Shown here: in pieces, positions 1 to 8,899 of the stretch | Numbering within the stretch: position 1 is the first letter of the stretch | Layout: every line of letters starts with the position of its first letter | Source of the DNA: Bacteroides sp. CAG:443 | GTDB lineage: Bacteria > Bacteroidota > Bacteroidia > Bacteroidales > Bacteroidaceae | NCBI GenBank assembly: GCA_000432735.1 | Contig: FR887777.1 | Location: forward strand, 56,871 to 120,870 | Direction of reading: 5' to 3' | DNA length: 64,000 nucleotides | Position numbers and translations under genes: made by a program | Notes under the pieces: model-generated | Told to the model about the DNA's origin: nothing | Database searches by the model: none | What the model saw: only the letters and a program-made list of their open reading frames with translations

Positions 1-177
1 CGGATTAGCCGGATCCATCCGCTGAAGATCCTCCCTGTTAGCCTCCAATATTTCTTTACTATGCTTTACGGCTGCATCTGCAACTGCAAGCAATACCTCG
101 TTTATCTGTTTTTCGTCCAACAATGCCAGCCGGCGGGAAGCCTGACGGACATCGTGTAAAACTTCATTTATATTCAT
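1..177 (-). CDS. proA: Glutamate-5-semialdehyde dehydrogenase (gamma-glutamyl phosphate reductase), N-terminal part
   Basis: Only the first 59 codons are visible; the rest lies left of the window. The translation begins MNINEVLHDVRQASRRLALL and continues through DEKQINEVLLAVADAA to NREDLQRMDPANP. This is the typical N-terminus of ProA, which reduces gamma-glutamyl phosphate to glutamate semialdehyde with NADPH in proline synthesis. The catalytic Cys domain is out of view, so the call rests on N-terminal resemblance from memory of the family. The start is the ATG whose complement is at 175-177. A TAnnTTTG promoter box lies about 35 bp upstream on the minus strand. The neighbour on the right is divergent. 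Confidence 0.85.
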   Translation of the reverse strand, partial: MNINEVLHDVRQASRRLALLDEKQINEVLLAVADAAVKHSKEILEANREDLQRMDPANP

Positions 178-211
178 ACGACTATTTGTTACACAATACA
201 ATGATTCCCTG

Positions 212-219
212 CAAAAATA
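212..219 (-). promoter_or_regulatory. -7 promoter box for proA
   Basis: TATTTTTG on the minus strand matches the Bacteroidetes -7 consensus TAnnTTTG, 35 bp upstream of the proA start. No clear TTTG -33 box was seen at the usual spacing. Confidence 0.45.
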
Positions 220-283
220 TCATTATTTCCATGATTTCAATTCTTTTTTTTATTTTTATATAAGGATATTACGAAAACTTTCT

Positions 284-291
284 TATCTTTG
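284..291 (+). promoter_or_regulatory. -7 promoter box for the DUF2007 gene
   Basis: TATCTTTG matches TAnnTTTG, 55 bp upstream of the ATG at 346. It would drive the 346-2060 gene set. The -33 position does not match well. Confidence 0.5.
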
Positions 292-345
292 GATAAACAT
301 ACAGAGAGTATCAACCCTTTTTATTAACCACTAAAACAATGAGCT

Positions 346-573
346 ATGGAAACTAAAACGTATGGATCACTGGTAGAAGTTTTCAGAGGCAGTCTCTGGG
401 AAGCAGAATTAATAAAAGGTTTGTTAGAATCAGCCGGAGTGTCAGCTATGCTGAAAGATGAAACATTATCAGCTGTTACCTCTCCTTACTTACCAACAGG
501 AGATGTACTGGTAATGGTTAATAAAGAGGAAGAAGTTTATGCTAAAAAAGTAGTATCGGAAAGAAAAGTATGA
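346..573 (+). CDS. DUF2007 family small protein
   Basis: This is a 75-residue protein without a signal peptide or membrane segment. The layout VEVFRGSLWEAELIKGLLESAGV, followed by a short acidic helix and GDVLVMVNKEEEVYAKKVV, resembles the DUF2007 (putative signal-transducing) fold, a small ferredoxin-like alpha/beta domain. Members are often described as possible regulators or binding partners, but no reaction is known. The stop codon overlaps the next ATG by 4 bp (ATGA), so the two genes are translationally coupled. The family call is fairly secure; the function is unknown. Confidence 0.75.
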   Translation: METKTYGSLVEVFRGSLWEAELIKGLLESAGVSAMLKDETLSAVTSPYLPTGDVLVMVNKEEEVYAKKVVSERKV

Positions 574-1040
574 GAAAAAAGATCTTTGCAGCGATGGCTG
601 TTCTGGCTCTTACAGCATTCAGTACGAATGCACAAACATTAAAATCGACCACATGGAAAGCCTACGGGGTTAGTTTTAAAGCTCCCGCAGGCTTTAATGT
701 AGAGGATGATTCAGAAGAAGGATACATTATCAGTACACCAACCTATTACATCACGGTACAGCTTCTGGAAGGAGAAGGTATCCAGCGCTCGGAACTTTCG
801 CAAGAGCTGAAAAATATTGCAACTGACGATGAAGTGACTAATCAATCGCCTGTTACCACTTTCGAACTTCCTCAGTTTTATGGTGCGCAACTGAAAGGGA
901 ACTGTGAAACCGAACAGTGTGTCTATTCTTATTTGTTGAGCAAAGACGGAAGCAGTGGATTTTACGTGTCCATTACTTACACAGACAAGAAAGACAATAC
1001 TCCCGAAGCCATTCTGAAAAGCTTTACACTGGAGGAATGA
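570..1040 (+). CDS. Small secreted protein of unknown function
   Basis: This is a 156-residue protein with a clear Sec signal peptide (MRKKIFAAMAVLALTAFSTNAQ, cleavage expected near residue 22). The mature part is about 134 residues, beta-rich and acidic. Phrases such as VSFKAPAGFNVEDD and EGYIISTPTYYITVQLLEG suggest a compact periplasmic domain. I do not recognise a named family. It has two cysteines near residues 109 and 114 (CETEQC) that could form a disulfide in the periplasm. It overlaps the DUF2007 gene by 4 bp and is followed 39 bp later by a lytic transglycosylase, which hints at an envelope role. That link is inference only. Confidence 0.7.
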   Translation: MRKKIFAAMAVLALTAFSTNAQTLKSTTWKAYGVSFKAPAGFNVEDDSEEGYIISTPTYYITVQLLEGEGIQRSELSQELKNIATDDEVTNQSPVTTFELPQFYGAQLKGNCETEQCVYSYLLSKDGSSGFYVSITYTDKKDNTPEAILKSFTLEE

Positions 1041-1079
1041 GATGCCGCAGTGAAAGGGAATGATAAAAGATACGATATA

Positions 1080-2060
1080 ATGAAACGACCTATACCAACC
1101 TATATTTCCATTCGCTGGTGGAACGCTCTGTTTTTATTGGCGATTTTATTGCCAATGGGAGTTTTGCCAGCCACAGCACAAGATATCAGTGAAACAACTG
1201 CCCTGACTTATAGCTGTCAGGATATTCCCAAAAGCATTACTTTCTGCGGGGAGAATATCGACTTGACCCGGTTCGACCGGCGTGAACGTATCGACCGTGA
1301 ATTACTGGCTTTCACATATATGCACAGCACTTCCATACAAATGATCAAGCGTGCCAACCGGTATTTCCCGATAGTGGAATCCATTCTGCGTGAAAACGGG
1401 ATTCCCGACGATTTCAAATACCTGATGTCGATAGAAAGTAATAATAACCCACTGGCGCGTTCGGGAGCCGGAGCTGCCGGACTTTGGCAACTAATGCCCG
1501 GTACAGCGCGTGACTTTGGTCTGGAAGTAGGACACAGTGTAGACGAACGGTATCATGTAGAGAAGTCTACACAAGCGGCCTGTAAATATCTTAAGCAAGC
1601 TTATGCCCGCTTCGGAAACTGGACCAGTGTAGCCGCATCCTATAATGCTGGTCAGGGACGTATCTCCCGCGAACTGGAACGTCAGTACGAAGAGAATGCA
1701 CTCGACCTCCAGCTTGTAGAAGAAACGGCACGTTACGTCTATCGTATCTTGGCCGCTAAGATTATGTTTGCCAATCCGCAAAAATTCGGTTTCCGGTTGC
1801 GTGCATGCGACTTATATCCGGTTATTCCTTACCATGAAATAAAGGTAGAAGAGAGCATTGAAGATCTTCCACGCTTTGCGAAGGGAAGAGGTATCACATA
1901 TGCTCTGTTACGGAACATGAACCCATGGATTCGCAGTAACTCGCTTCCGGTACACGGAAAGCAAGTGTACTATATCCGAATCCCTGACAAGGAAGAAATG
2001 TACTATAATCCACGGGTAATTATTGCACACGAGCCAAACTGGGTAGTAAAAGAAAAATAA
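1080..2060 (+). CDS. Lytic transglycosylase (SLT domain, MltD-like)
   Basis: It cleaves the glycan strand of peptidoglycan with formation of 1,6-anhydro-MurNAc. An N-terminal signal segment (NALFLLAILLPMGVLPATAQ) is followed by the SLT lysozyme-like domain. That domain carries YLMSIESNNNP with the catalytic Glu (about residue 119), then SGAGAAGLWQLMPGTARDFGL and later ASYNAGQGRI, all hallmarks of family 1 lytic transglycosylases. The C-terminal part has no recognisable LysM repeat, so the protein is shorter than E. coli MltD. I chose the ATG at 1080 because it gives a normal signal peptide; a GTG at 1050 in frame would add ten polar residues. A terminator-like hairpin follows at 2144-2196. 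Confidence 0.87.
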   Translation: MKRPIPTYISIRWWNALFLLAILLPMGVLPATAQDISETTALTYSCQDIPKSITFCGENIDLTRFDRRERIDRELLAFTYMHSTSIQMIKRANRYFPIVESILRENGIPDDFKYLMSIESNNNPLARSGAGAAGLWQLMPGTARDFGLEVGHSVDERYHVEKSTQAACKYLKQAYARFGNWTSVAASYNAGQGRISRELERQYEENALDLQLVEETARYVYRILAAKIMFANPQKFGFRLRACDLYPVIPYHEIKVEESIEDLPRFAKGRGITYALLRNMNPWIRSNSLPVHGKQVYYIRIPDKEEMYYNPRVIIAHEPNWVVKEK

Positions 2061-2143
2061 GATTCACAACGTATATACGATTACAGACTTTCAAAATTTC
2101 AGATTAAGAGAATAGACTTTAACATTCAACATTTTTATAACCA

Positions 2144-2196
2144 AAAAGAAAGGGCCGTATCAATACTTCAAACAGAAGCTTGATACGACCTTTTTT
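2144..2196 (+). terminator. Rho-independent terminator, probably bidirectional
   Basis: CGTATCAA (2156-2163) pairs with TTGATACG (2180-2187), with flanking A-rich and T-rich arms and a T6 run at 2191-2196. It lies between the convergent lytic transglycosylase and ung genes and could end both transcripts. The same stem core recurs in the terminator near 17.25 kb. Confidence 0.8.
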
Positions 2197-2284
2197 AGTC
2201 TCGTAGTTACAATCAATTATCGAAGGAAGGTAACATCATTCTAGTGCTGCCACACTCTTTGTTTATAACGAACCGGAACTTTCT

Positions 2285-2947
2285 TCACCAGTCTATTTCC
2301 TTTAATCCTTTATTCCGCAAGTATTCATTTGCTTTACTGAAATGCTTGCAACCGAAGAAACCATAATCGGCAGACCTCGGAGAGGGATGAACTGTTGTCA
2401 GAATGCAATGCTTAGTTGCATCGATAAGGGAAGCTTTTGCCTTGGCATAAGTTCCCCATAGCATAAAGACCAGATTCTCGCGCTCGTCGCTCAATTTCTT
2501 GATGACAGCATCGGTAAATGTTTCCCATCCTCTGTTACGGTGAGAACCCGTCTGATAAGCCCTGACCGTAAGTACGGAGTTCATTGAAAAAACTCCTTGT
2601 TCCACCCATCTATCCAAATTACCGGACGAAGGAATAGGTTTACCCAAATCTTGATGAATTTCCTTGAAGATATTCATCAACGATGCCGGAATAGCCGTAC
2701 CTTCGGGTACAGAAAAGCAAACACCGTAATACAGTCCCGGCGTAGGATAAGGGTCCTGCCCCAAGATGACGACCTTAACCTTTTCAAACGGACATGCGTT
2801 GAACATATGGAATATCTGTGAACCTTGAGGCAAGACATGTTCATGCGCATACTCATAGCGTACAAAATCTGTCAGCTGCTTGAAGTAAGGCTTATCGAAC
2901 TCTTCCTGTAAACGGCAGCGCCAACTTTCTTCTATCTTGACATTCAT
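2285..2947 (-). CDS. ung: Uracil-DNA glycosylase, family 1
   Basis: It excises uracil from DNA to start base-excision repair. The 220-residue length is standard. The water-activating motif GQDPYPTPGLYYGVCFSV holds the catalytic Asp at residue 65. The Leu-loop motif HPSPRS holds the catalytic His at 187, and SMNSVLTV matches the family core. The GQDPY motif is followed by Pro rather than the more common His, a difference that does not touch the catalytic Asp. The gene ends near the bidirectional terminator at 2144-2196. The S9 peptidase gene upstream on the same strand ends 27 bp before the ung start, so the two may be co-transcribed. Confidence 0.96.
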   Translation of the reverse strand: MNVKIEESWRCRLQEEFDKPYFKQLTDFVRYEYAHEHVLPQGSQIFHMFNACPFEKVKVVILGQDPYPTPGLYYGVCFSVPEGTAIPASLMNIFKEIHQDLGKPIPSSGNLDRWVEQGVFSMNSVLTVRAYQTGSHRNRGWETFTDAVIKKLSDERENLVFMLWGTYAKAKASLIDATKHCILTTVHPSPRSADYGFFGCKHFSKANEYLRNKGLKEIDW

Positions 2948-2974
2948 CTTTGTATTCCTTGCTTTAACAGCAAC

Positions 2975-5404
2975 CTATCGCTGTGGAATATCGACCGATG
3001 TTTCACATTTTCCTTTCAGGTATTTGGAGAAGAAATCAACCAGACGCCAGTAGAAATACTCATTCATATCTCCAAACCCGTGGCGCTGTCCCGGCAATAT
3101 CAACATTTCAAAGCGCTTGTTGGCACGGATCAAGGCATCGACAACACGGATGGTATTGGCCGGATGCACATTATTGTCTATATCTCCGTGTACCAGCATC
3201 AAATGCCCTTTCAACTGTTTTACGATTTCAGGATTCGTTGCAATCTTATAAGCAAAGGTTGTATCGCCTTTCTCCGAAACTTCTTCTTTCACGCCATGAT
3301 GCGTTTCACTCCACCAGCGGTTATAAATCCGGTTATCGTGATTTCCGGCACACGATACGGCAGCCTTATAGAAATCGGGATACTGACAGATAGCTGCTGT
3401 CGACATAAATCCTCCACCCGAATGTCCGTGAATACCAACCTTGTCTATATCGATAAACTTATAGCGTGCTGCCAACTGTTCCACGGCAGCTTTATGATCG
3501 GCAAGTGGATAATCGCGCATATTTCCATATCCGTAGTTGTGATACCATTTCGAACGGCTGGGATGACCACCTCGCTGTCCTACGGAAATAACAATGAAAC
3601 CAGCCTGAGCCAAACGGTCGGTACGTACACTCATACGGGTAAACGGATAATAAACGGCTTCTACCTGAGGACCCGGATATACATAATCGATAATAGGATA
3701 AACCTTCGTTGAATCGAAATTATAAGGCTTATACATCACTCCATACAGATCTGTCACTCCATCGGCAGCCTTTACGGTAAAGAGCTCCGGGAACTGATAA
3801 CCGGCAGCTTTCAACTGTGAGAAATCACTCTCCTGAATAGTCATAACCTTATTCCCATTGCGGTCTATCAAATCAGCACATGGAATAGTGTTTACCCGTG
3901 AATAATTATCGACAATGAAGCGAGCCTCATCGTCAACTTCTACCTCATGGAAGAAATTACCCTTGGTCAGCAACTTCAATCCACTGCCATCGGCATTCAC
4001 CTTATACAAATGTTCATAATAAGGATTCTCTCCTTCCTCACGACCATTGGCGATAAAATAAATCGTGCGAGCAGGTTCATCTACCTTTACAACACGTTCT
4101 ACATGCCACGGACCTTTCGTAATACGATTCTTCAGATTGCCGCGGTCGTCATATAAATAAAGGTGTGCCCAGCCGTCGCGTTCGCTCCACTGGATAAATT
4201 CTTTACCTCCATTAAATACGTAAATCGGACGAGTTTCCTGATACGTATTCATACGCTCCTTTACAACCGGCACAATGGAGTCCTGTCCGATAGTATAGGT
4301 ACATACATCAATACGATGCAAGTCACGACTGCTGCGAGTCAGGAAGAAACGAGTGTTATCACCTTGCCATACAGGAGAGATAAACTCCGCATCACGTTGT
4401 TTCTGCTCGTAAGGACGTGCTTCCAGTCCCAGGCTCTGGTTCTTCCAGGCAGCCACTTTAATCTCCTTACGCGTATTGTCTGTCATATCGAACAAATACA
4501 AATGCTCTTCGGGAGCCTCCATTTCTCCCGGCATCTGATAACGGTACGTTTCAAGTGTAGGACGAGGTTGAGCAACTGAATTGATTACCCAAAGGTCTTT
4601 TACCTTGCGGTCGTCGGATACGATCGTTACAAAATGCTTCGAATCGGGCGACCAGTATCCCCATACACTGCGACGCTTTCCGTTACATAAGGTATCGGTA
4701 TTCAAAGTACTATAAGGAATACCATATCCAAAATGCTCAGTACCATCCTTCGTCAACTGTATCTCGACAATCGTACTATCCTTTTCGTCTTTTTGTGCCT
4801 TCCGGTAATCTTCCATACTCATCCGGTACAAATTACAGTCTTTCGCATAAACGACAGTTTTGCCATCGGGAGCAACAGAAGCCCACTCCAGTTTCTTCGG
4901 TTCCTTTGCCTCTTCTGTCAGCTGGGTAAGTTTACGTGTAGGATAATCATACGAGAAATAAAAGACAACCTTTTCGGTCTTTTTCTTCTCTCCTTTCTTC
5001 GGCTTGGCCTCCTGAGAAGACTCCACCTCAAACGTAAATGTCCGTCCGTCTTCCTTCGCCTTCAGATTACGAATCGGTAAATGACGTGCTTCGAACGGAT
5101 CGTGTACGATTTCCGTCAACTGGGAAGCCAGTTCATCACGATCGAACAACAGCTTTTTTGTTTTAGCAGCCGGATCAACCACATACCAAAATGTACCTTC
5201 GCTGGTCTTATATTCGAACCAGAAATTATTACCTTTCTGAAACCAGTGCGGATCGACCGTAGTGGAGAAAAGCATTGTATTCAACTTACTTTGAGTAAAT
5301 TTTTCAGCCTGAAGATACTCAGGCAATCTTTCCTGCGCAGGCAGTGTTTCAGGAAGCAAACACATCCCTCCCACAAACAAAACCGTAAAAATTAACTTTT
5401 TCAT
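2975..5404 (-). CDS. Prolyl oligopeptidase-family serine peptidase (DPP4-like, S9)
   Basis: An exported serine peptidase of 809 residues, likely releasing dipeptides from proline- or alanine-containing peptides in the periplasm. A signal peptide (MKKLIFTVLFVGGMCLLPETLPAQ) precedes a DPP-IV N-terminal beta-propeller (roughly residues 90-540). An alpha/beta-hydrolase domain follows with GIHGHSGGGFMS (Ser near 662), HGDIDNNVH (Asp near 743) and GQRHGFG (His near 775), the full catalytic triad. DPP4-type enzymes are common in Bacteroidales that live on peptides. A terminator of the upstream rseP gene sits just before the start, so this gene probably has its own promoter. The exact substrate preference cannot be read from the sequence. 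Confidence 0.92.
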   Translation of the reverse strand: MKKLIFTVLFVGGMCLLPETLPAQERLPEYLQAEKFTQSKLNTMLFSTTVDPHWFQKGNNFWFEYKTSEGTFWYVVDPAAKTKKLLFDRDELASQLTEIVHDPFEARHLPIRNLKAKEDGRTFTFEVESSQEAKPKKGEKKKTEKVVFYFSYDYPTRKLTQLTEEAKEPKKLEWASVAPDGKTVVYAKDCNLYRMSMEDYRKAQKDEKDSTIVEIQLTKDGTEHFGYGIPYSTLNTDTLCNGKRRSVWGYWSPDSKHFVTIVSDDRKVKDLWVINSVAQPRPTLETYRYQMPGEMEAPEEHLYLFDMTDNTRKEIKVAAWKNQSLGLEARPYEQKQRDAEFISPVWQGDNTRFFLTRSSRDLHRIDVCTYTIGQDSIVPVVKERMNTYQETRPIYVFNGGKEFIQWSERDGWAHLYLYDDRGNLKNRITKGPWHVERVVKVDEPARTIYFIANGREEGENPYYEHLYKVNADGSGLKLLTKGNFFHEVEVDDEARFIVDNYSRVNTIPCADLIDRNGNKVMTIQESDFSQLKAAGYQFPELFTVKAADGVTDLYGVMYKPYNFDSTKVYPIIDYVYPGPQVEAVYYPFTRMSVRTDRLAQAGFIVISVGQRGGHPSRSKWYHNYGYGNMRDYPLADHKAAVEQLAARYKFIDIDKVGIHGHSGGGFMSTAAICQYPDFYKAAVSCAGNHDNRIYNRWWSETHHGVKEEVSEKGDTTFAYKIATNPEIVKQLKGHLMLVHGDIDNNVHPANTIRVVDALIRANKRFEMLILPGQRHGFGDMNEYFYWRLVDFFSKYLKGKCETSVDIPQR

Positions 5405-5410
5405 AACTCC

Positions 5411-5468
5411 TTTATATAAAAAAGCACTGACTATATCATCTTCCAGAGAAGAGTAATATAATCAGTGC
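5411..5468 (-). terminator. Terminator after rseP
   Basis: Read on the minus strand, GCACTGA and TCAGTGC form an outer stem (5424-5468) with an inner TATAT/ATATA pairing, followed by a T-run across 5418-5423. It lies between the rseP stop and the start of the S9 peptidase and should separate the two transcripts. Confidence 0.75.
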
Positions 5469-5484
5469 ATTTACTTATTATCAA

Positions 5485-6825
5485 TTAGAACAGAAATCTT
5501 AGTACATCGTTGAAATTTGCCCAAATCAGTAAAGCAAAAAGAAGGAACATTCCCACCATCTGAGCATACTCCAGGAACTTGTCACTCGGCTTACGACGGG
5601 CTATAATCTCATACAACAAGAACAAGACATGACCACCGTCGAGTGCAGGAATCGGCAAAATGTTCATAAAGGCTAAGATGATAGAAAGGAATGCCGTCAT
5701 CTCCCAGAAACGCTGCCAGTCCCATACCTTCGGGAAGATACTTCCAATCGTACCAAATCCTCCGACGCTCTTGGCTCCTTCTTTCGTAAACACATATTTC
5801 ATGTCGTTTACATAACCTTTTAAGGTATTTACCCCCAAAGTTACTCCTGCCGGGAATGATTCAAAGAATCCATAGCTCAAATTGGTTTCCTTATAATCAA
5901 CTATACCTCCAATGGCATCGACCATAAACTGCTCATTTGTCTGAACCGCTACCGTATCTCTCACTCCCTGACGAGAATAGACCAGAGTAAACTGTGCCGA
6001 TGTTTTCTTTTCCAGTTCAGCCTTGGTGCGAAGCTTACTCATCTCGTCCAAGAATTCATTCCACGAATTCAATGGAGTACCGTTGAAAGCAATCAGTGAA
6101 TCGCCTTTCTGAATTCCGACCTTAGCAAATCCTCCACCAGCCAATACAGAATCGACGACATTCGGACGGAAGGTAGCAACAAACATCGGATCCTCTTTCG
6201 CCACATCAATCAAGCTCAGTTCCGGCATCAGGATTTTCTTTTCCTCTCCGTTTCGAAGGACGGTCACTTCACGTGCTTCCACAATATTACGAAGCATATC
6301 CATATCGAAACGAACCAGTTCCTTGCCATCGGCGCTTTTCAAGATATCTCCATCGCGGAAACCGATCTTCTGGGCTGTCTCGTTGAATTTCATACCATAG
6401 GTCATATCCTTCAAGGCTACATAAGAATCTCCCCATGTATAAAGAATCATCGAATAGATAAACAAGGCCAAAAGGAAGTTCATCAGCACTCCCCCGACCA
6501 TAACCAGCAACCGTTGCCACGCCGGTTTGGAACGAAACTCCCACGGTTGCGCCGGTTGCTTCATTTGTTCGGTATCCATCGACTCATCAATCATACCCGA
6601 TATTTTACAATATCCACCCAGTGGCAACCAGCCTACCCCATATTCCGTATCACTGTTTTTCGGCTTAAACTTAAACAGTGAAAACCAAGGGTCGAAAAAG
6701 ATATAAAACTTCTCCACTCGTATTTTGAAAAGACGGGCAAAGAAAAAGTGTCCTCCTTCATGAATAATCACCAGCAATGACAAGCTGAGGATCAGTTGAA
6801 GGGCACGAATCAAAAATGTTTCCAT
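5485..6825 (-). CDS. rseP: RIP metalloprotease RseP (site-2 protease)
   Basis: A 446-residue inner-membrane zinc protease that cuts anti-sigma factors or signal peptides inside the membrane. The zinc motif HEGGH is at residues 22-26 in the first membrane helix. The second active-site segment, NILPIPALDGGH, lies in a C-terminal helix. Between them are two PDZ-like regions, as in E. coli RseP (about residues 150-340). A last hydrophobic helix ends the protein. It lies directly downstream of dxr (38 bp gap), an arrangement seen in many bacteria. No anti-sigma factor gene is nearby, so the substrate is unknown. Confidence 0.95.
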   Translation of the reverse strand: METFLIRALQLILSLSLLVIIHEGGHFFFARLFKIRVEKFYIFFDPWFSLFKFKPKNSDTEYGVGWLPLGGYCKISGMIDESMDTEQMKQPAQPWEFRSKPAWQRLLVMVGGVLMNFLLALFIYSMILYTWGDSYVALKDMTYGMKFNETAQKIGFRDGDILKSADGKELVRFDMDMLRNIVEAREVTVLRNGEEKKILMPELSLIDVAKEDPMFVATFRPNVVDSVLAGGGFAKVGIQKGDSLIAFNGTPLNSWNEFLDEMSKLRTKAELEKKTSAQFTLVYSRQGVRDTVAVQTNEQFMVDAIGGIVDYKETNLSYGFFESFPAGVTLGVNTLKGYVNDMKYVFTKEGAKSVGGFGTIGSIFPKVWDWQRFWEMTAFLSIILAFMNILPIPALDGGHVLFLLYEIIARRKPSDKFLEYAQMVGMFLLFALLIWANFNDVLRFLF

Positions 6826-6863
6826 CTAAAGTTTATTTTCTATTTTTAAATTAATACATTCTG

Positions 6864-8021
6864 TTACTTCATTCCATTTATAACCATTTCAGCCGCAATA
6901 CGACGTGTTTCCGCATCGGTAGAAACATAATCCTCGTAAGTAGGAGTCGCAATGAAAGACACACGCTGCATCGCCTTTTCAATTACATCACTCATACCAA
7001 GGAAAGATATCTGATCTTTCAGGAAAGAGGCTACCACCACTTCATTGGCCGCATTGACAATACAAGGCATATTACCTCCCTGATGCAAAGCTTCATAAGC
7101 CAAAGCCAGATTACGGAAGCGCTTAGTATCGGGAGCCTCGAAAGTCAGGCTGTTACACTTCAGGAAGTCCAGACGGTCGAAAGAGGAACGAACACGTTTG
7201 GGATATGAAAAGGCATACTGGATAGGTAAACGCATATCGGGTACTCCCAACTGTGCTTTCACGGCACCGTCTTCAAATTCTACCATCGAATGAATAACCG
7301 ACTGAGGATGAACGACAACCTCTATCTGATCCGGACGTACTCCGAATAACCATTTTGCCTCAATAACTTCAAACCCTTTATTCATCATCGAAGCCGAGTC
7401 AATCGTGATCTTCGCTCCCATACTCCAGTTAGGATGCTTCAAAGCCTGTTCTTTCGTAACATATTGCAATTGCTCCATTGTAAACGTACGGAAAGGTCCG
7501 CCCGACGCCGTAAGAATAACCTTTTCCAATGGGTTATTCATCTCTAAACACTGGAAGATAGCCGAATGTTCAGAATCGACAGGCAGGATAGGAGTATGAT
7601 ATTCGTTTGCCAAAGCATTTATCAACTCACCTGCAACAACCATCGTTTCTTTATTGGCAAGGGCTATAATTTTACCGGCACGAATCGCACTCATCGTCGG
7701 ACGCAATCCGGCATACCCCATCATTGCCGTCAGTACAATGTCGATAGGTTGTGACTCCACAACCTGACAAATAGCATCTGCCCCAGCATAAACTTTGATA
7801 GGCAAGTCAGATAATGCCTCTTTCAGTTGCAAATACTTATCTTCATTGGCAATCACGACCGCTTCAGGATGAAACTTCCGTGCCTGCTCAACCAGTAAAT
7901 CCACTTTATTATTAGCGGTCAATACATAAGCTTCATATAAATCGGGATGCTCTTCTATAACTTGCAAAGCCTGTGTCCCGATAGAGCCCGTAGAACCTAA
8001 TATTGCAATTTGTTTTTTCAT
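6864..8021 (-). CDS. dxr: 1-deoxy-D-xylulose 5-phosphate reductoisomerase
   Basis: Dxr converts DXP to 2-C-methyl-D-erythritol 4-phosphate with NADPH, the committed step of the MEP isoprenoid pathway. The 385-residue protein begins with the Rossmann motif GSTGSIG (residues 9-15) and has NKETMVVAGELI, PVDSEHSAIFQCL and LTASGGPFR, which form the metal and substrate site. MNKGFEVIEA and GVPDMRLPIQYAFSYP are also conserved. ispF, another MEP gene, lies at 27.6 kb. Isoprenoids made here feed undecaprenyl phosphate used by MraY and MurG and the menaquinone side chain added by MenA, both encoded in this window. The gene starts 3 bp after the stop of the M23 peptidase gene, so it is in that operon. 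Confidence 0.97.
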   Translation of the reverse strand: MKKQIAILGSTGSIGTQALQVIEEHPDLYEAYVLTANNKVDLLVEQARKFHPEAVVIANEDKYLQLKEALSDLPIKVYAGADAICQVVESQPIDIVLTAMMGYAGLRPTMSAIRAGKIIALANKETMVVAGELINALANEYHTPILPVDSEHSAIFQCLEMNNPLEKVILTASGGPFRTFTMEQLQYVTKEQALKHPNWSMGAKITIDSASMMNKGFEVIEAKWLFGVRPDQIEVVVHPQSVIHSMVEFEDGAVKAQLGVPDMRLPIQYAFSYPKRVRSSFDRLDFLKCNSLTFEAPDTKRFRNLALAYEALHQGGNMPCIVNAANEVVVASFLKDQISFLGMSDVIEKAMQRVSFIATPTYEDYVSTDAETRRIAAEMVINGMK

Positions 8022-8024
8022 ATA

Positions 8025-8888
8025 CTAAAATACAACGTATTTTTCAGGATTAGTCGGATTACCTCTATGCCATAACTCAAAATGTAAATGGGGCTGATCG
8101 CCATCTTCCGTCGACTTTCCAACCAACGCAATAACCTCTCCACCTTTTACTTGTTCACCTTCCCGCTTCATCAGAGAACCACAATGCTTATACACGGAAA
8201 TGAAATTCTGCGGATGTTGTATCTGAATGACATATCCCCATTCAGCTGTATAAGCAGCCATAATAACCGTTCCATCCAAAGCTGCAAGAATGCTTTCGTT
8301 AGGACTTGCTGTAAGATCTATACCAAAATGTCGCTTTTCCGGATTAAAGCCTGCGGACATGACTCCACGTAAAGGACGATAGAAAATTAATCCGGCAGCA
8401 TCGCGCACGTCCGTTACAGCAGTCAGATTATATCTTTCCTTTTCTTCATATTGCTTACGAAATTCTTCTTCTTTCTTCGAGCGTTCCATCAGTTTCTCTG
8501 CACGAAGGTTAGTCAGCGAGTCTATCGACTGCACCGTATCAGCCTTTACCTGTCCGCTCAAGATATCCTGAATATTCATGACATACCGGCTCTGACGTTC
8601 GAGCGCCGCCTGCAAGGAATCCGCCCGCAAAGCATTAGCTACAATCTGAGAACGAACCTCACTGTTCATATATCCGGGAAGATAATTTCGCAATGGAGTA
8701 AATGCGATAATAGCAGCAGCTATCAGGAAAATAACCGTACAAGCCGACAAGAGGACAGACAGACCGTTCAGCTTAGACACATGAATACCTACTACCTCCT
8801 CCAAGGTATTCTCATTGATAATTGTCAGTTTATACTTAAACTTGATATTATGCCAAAAAGCTTTACGGCCTCTTCTTGTCTTTCTCAT
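8025..8888 (-). CDS. M23 family metallopeptidase, membrane-anchored LytM
   Basis: A 287-residue predicted peptidoglycan endopeptidase. A basic cytoplasmic N-terminus is followed by one membrane helix (about residues 43-64), a coiled-coil-prone linker (75-155) and a LytM domain. The zinc ligands are intact: HFGID (His187, Asp191), YKHCGSL (His235) and HLHFEL (His267, His269). This contrasts with the degenerate LytM protein at 38.97 kb. It sits between rimM and dxr with gaps of 11 and 3 bp, so it belongs to a tightly packed operon. A role in cleaving cross-links during growth or division is inferred from the family. Confidence 0.9.
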   Translation of the reverse strand: MRKTRRGRKAFWHNIKFKYKLTIINENTLEEVVGIHVSKLNGLSVLLSACTVIFLIAAAIIAFTPLRNYLPGYMNSEVRSQIVANALRADSLQAALERQSRYVMNIQDILSGQVKADTVQSIDSLTNLRAEKLMERSKKEEEFRKQYEEKERYNLTAVTDVRDAAGLIFYRPLRGVMSAGFNPEKRHFGIDLTASPNESILAALDGTVIMAAYTAEWGYVIQIQHPQNFISVYKHCGSLMKREGEQVKGGEVIALVGKSTEDGDQPHLHFELWHRGNPTNPEKYVVF

Positions 8889-8899
8889 TATCTTTTCTC

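Noticed and set aside
1050..1079. GTG start for the lytic transglycosylase
   Set aside because: It would add ten polar residues ahead of the signal peptide; the ATG at 1080 gives a normal export signal. It remains an alternative.
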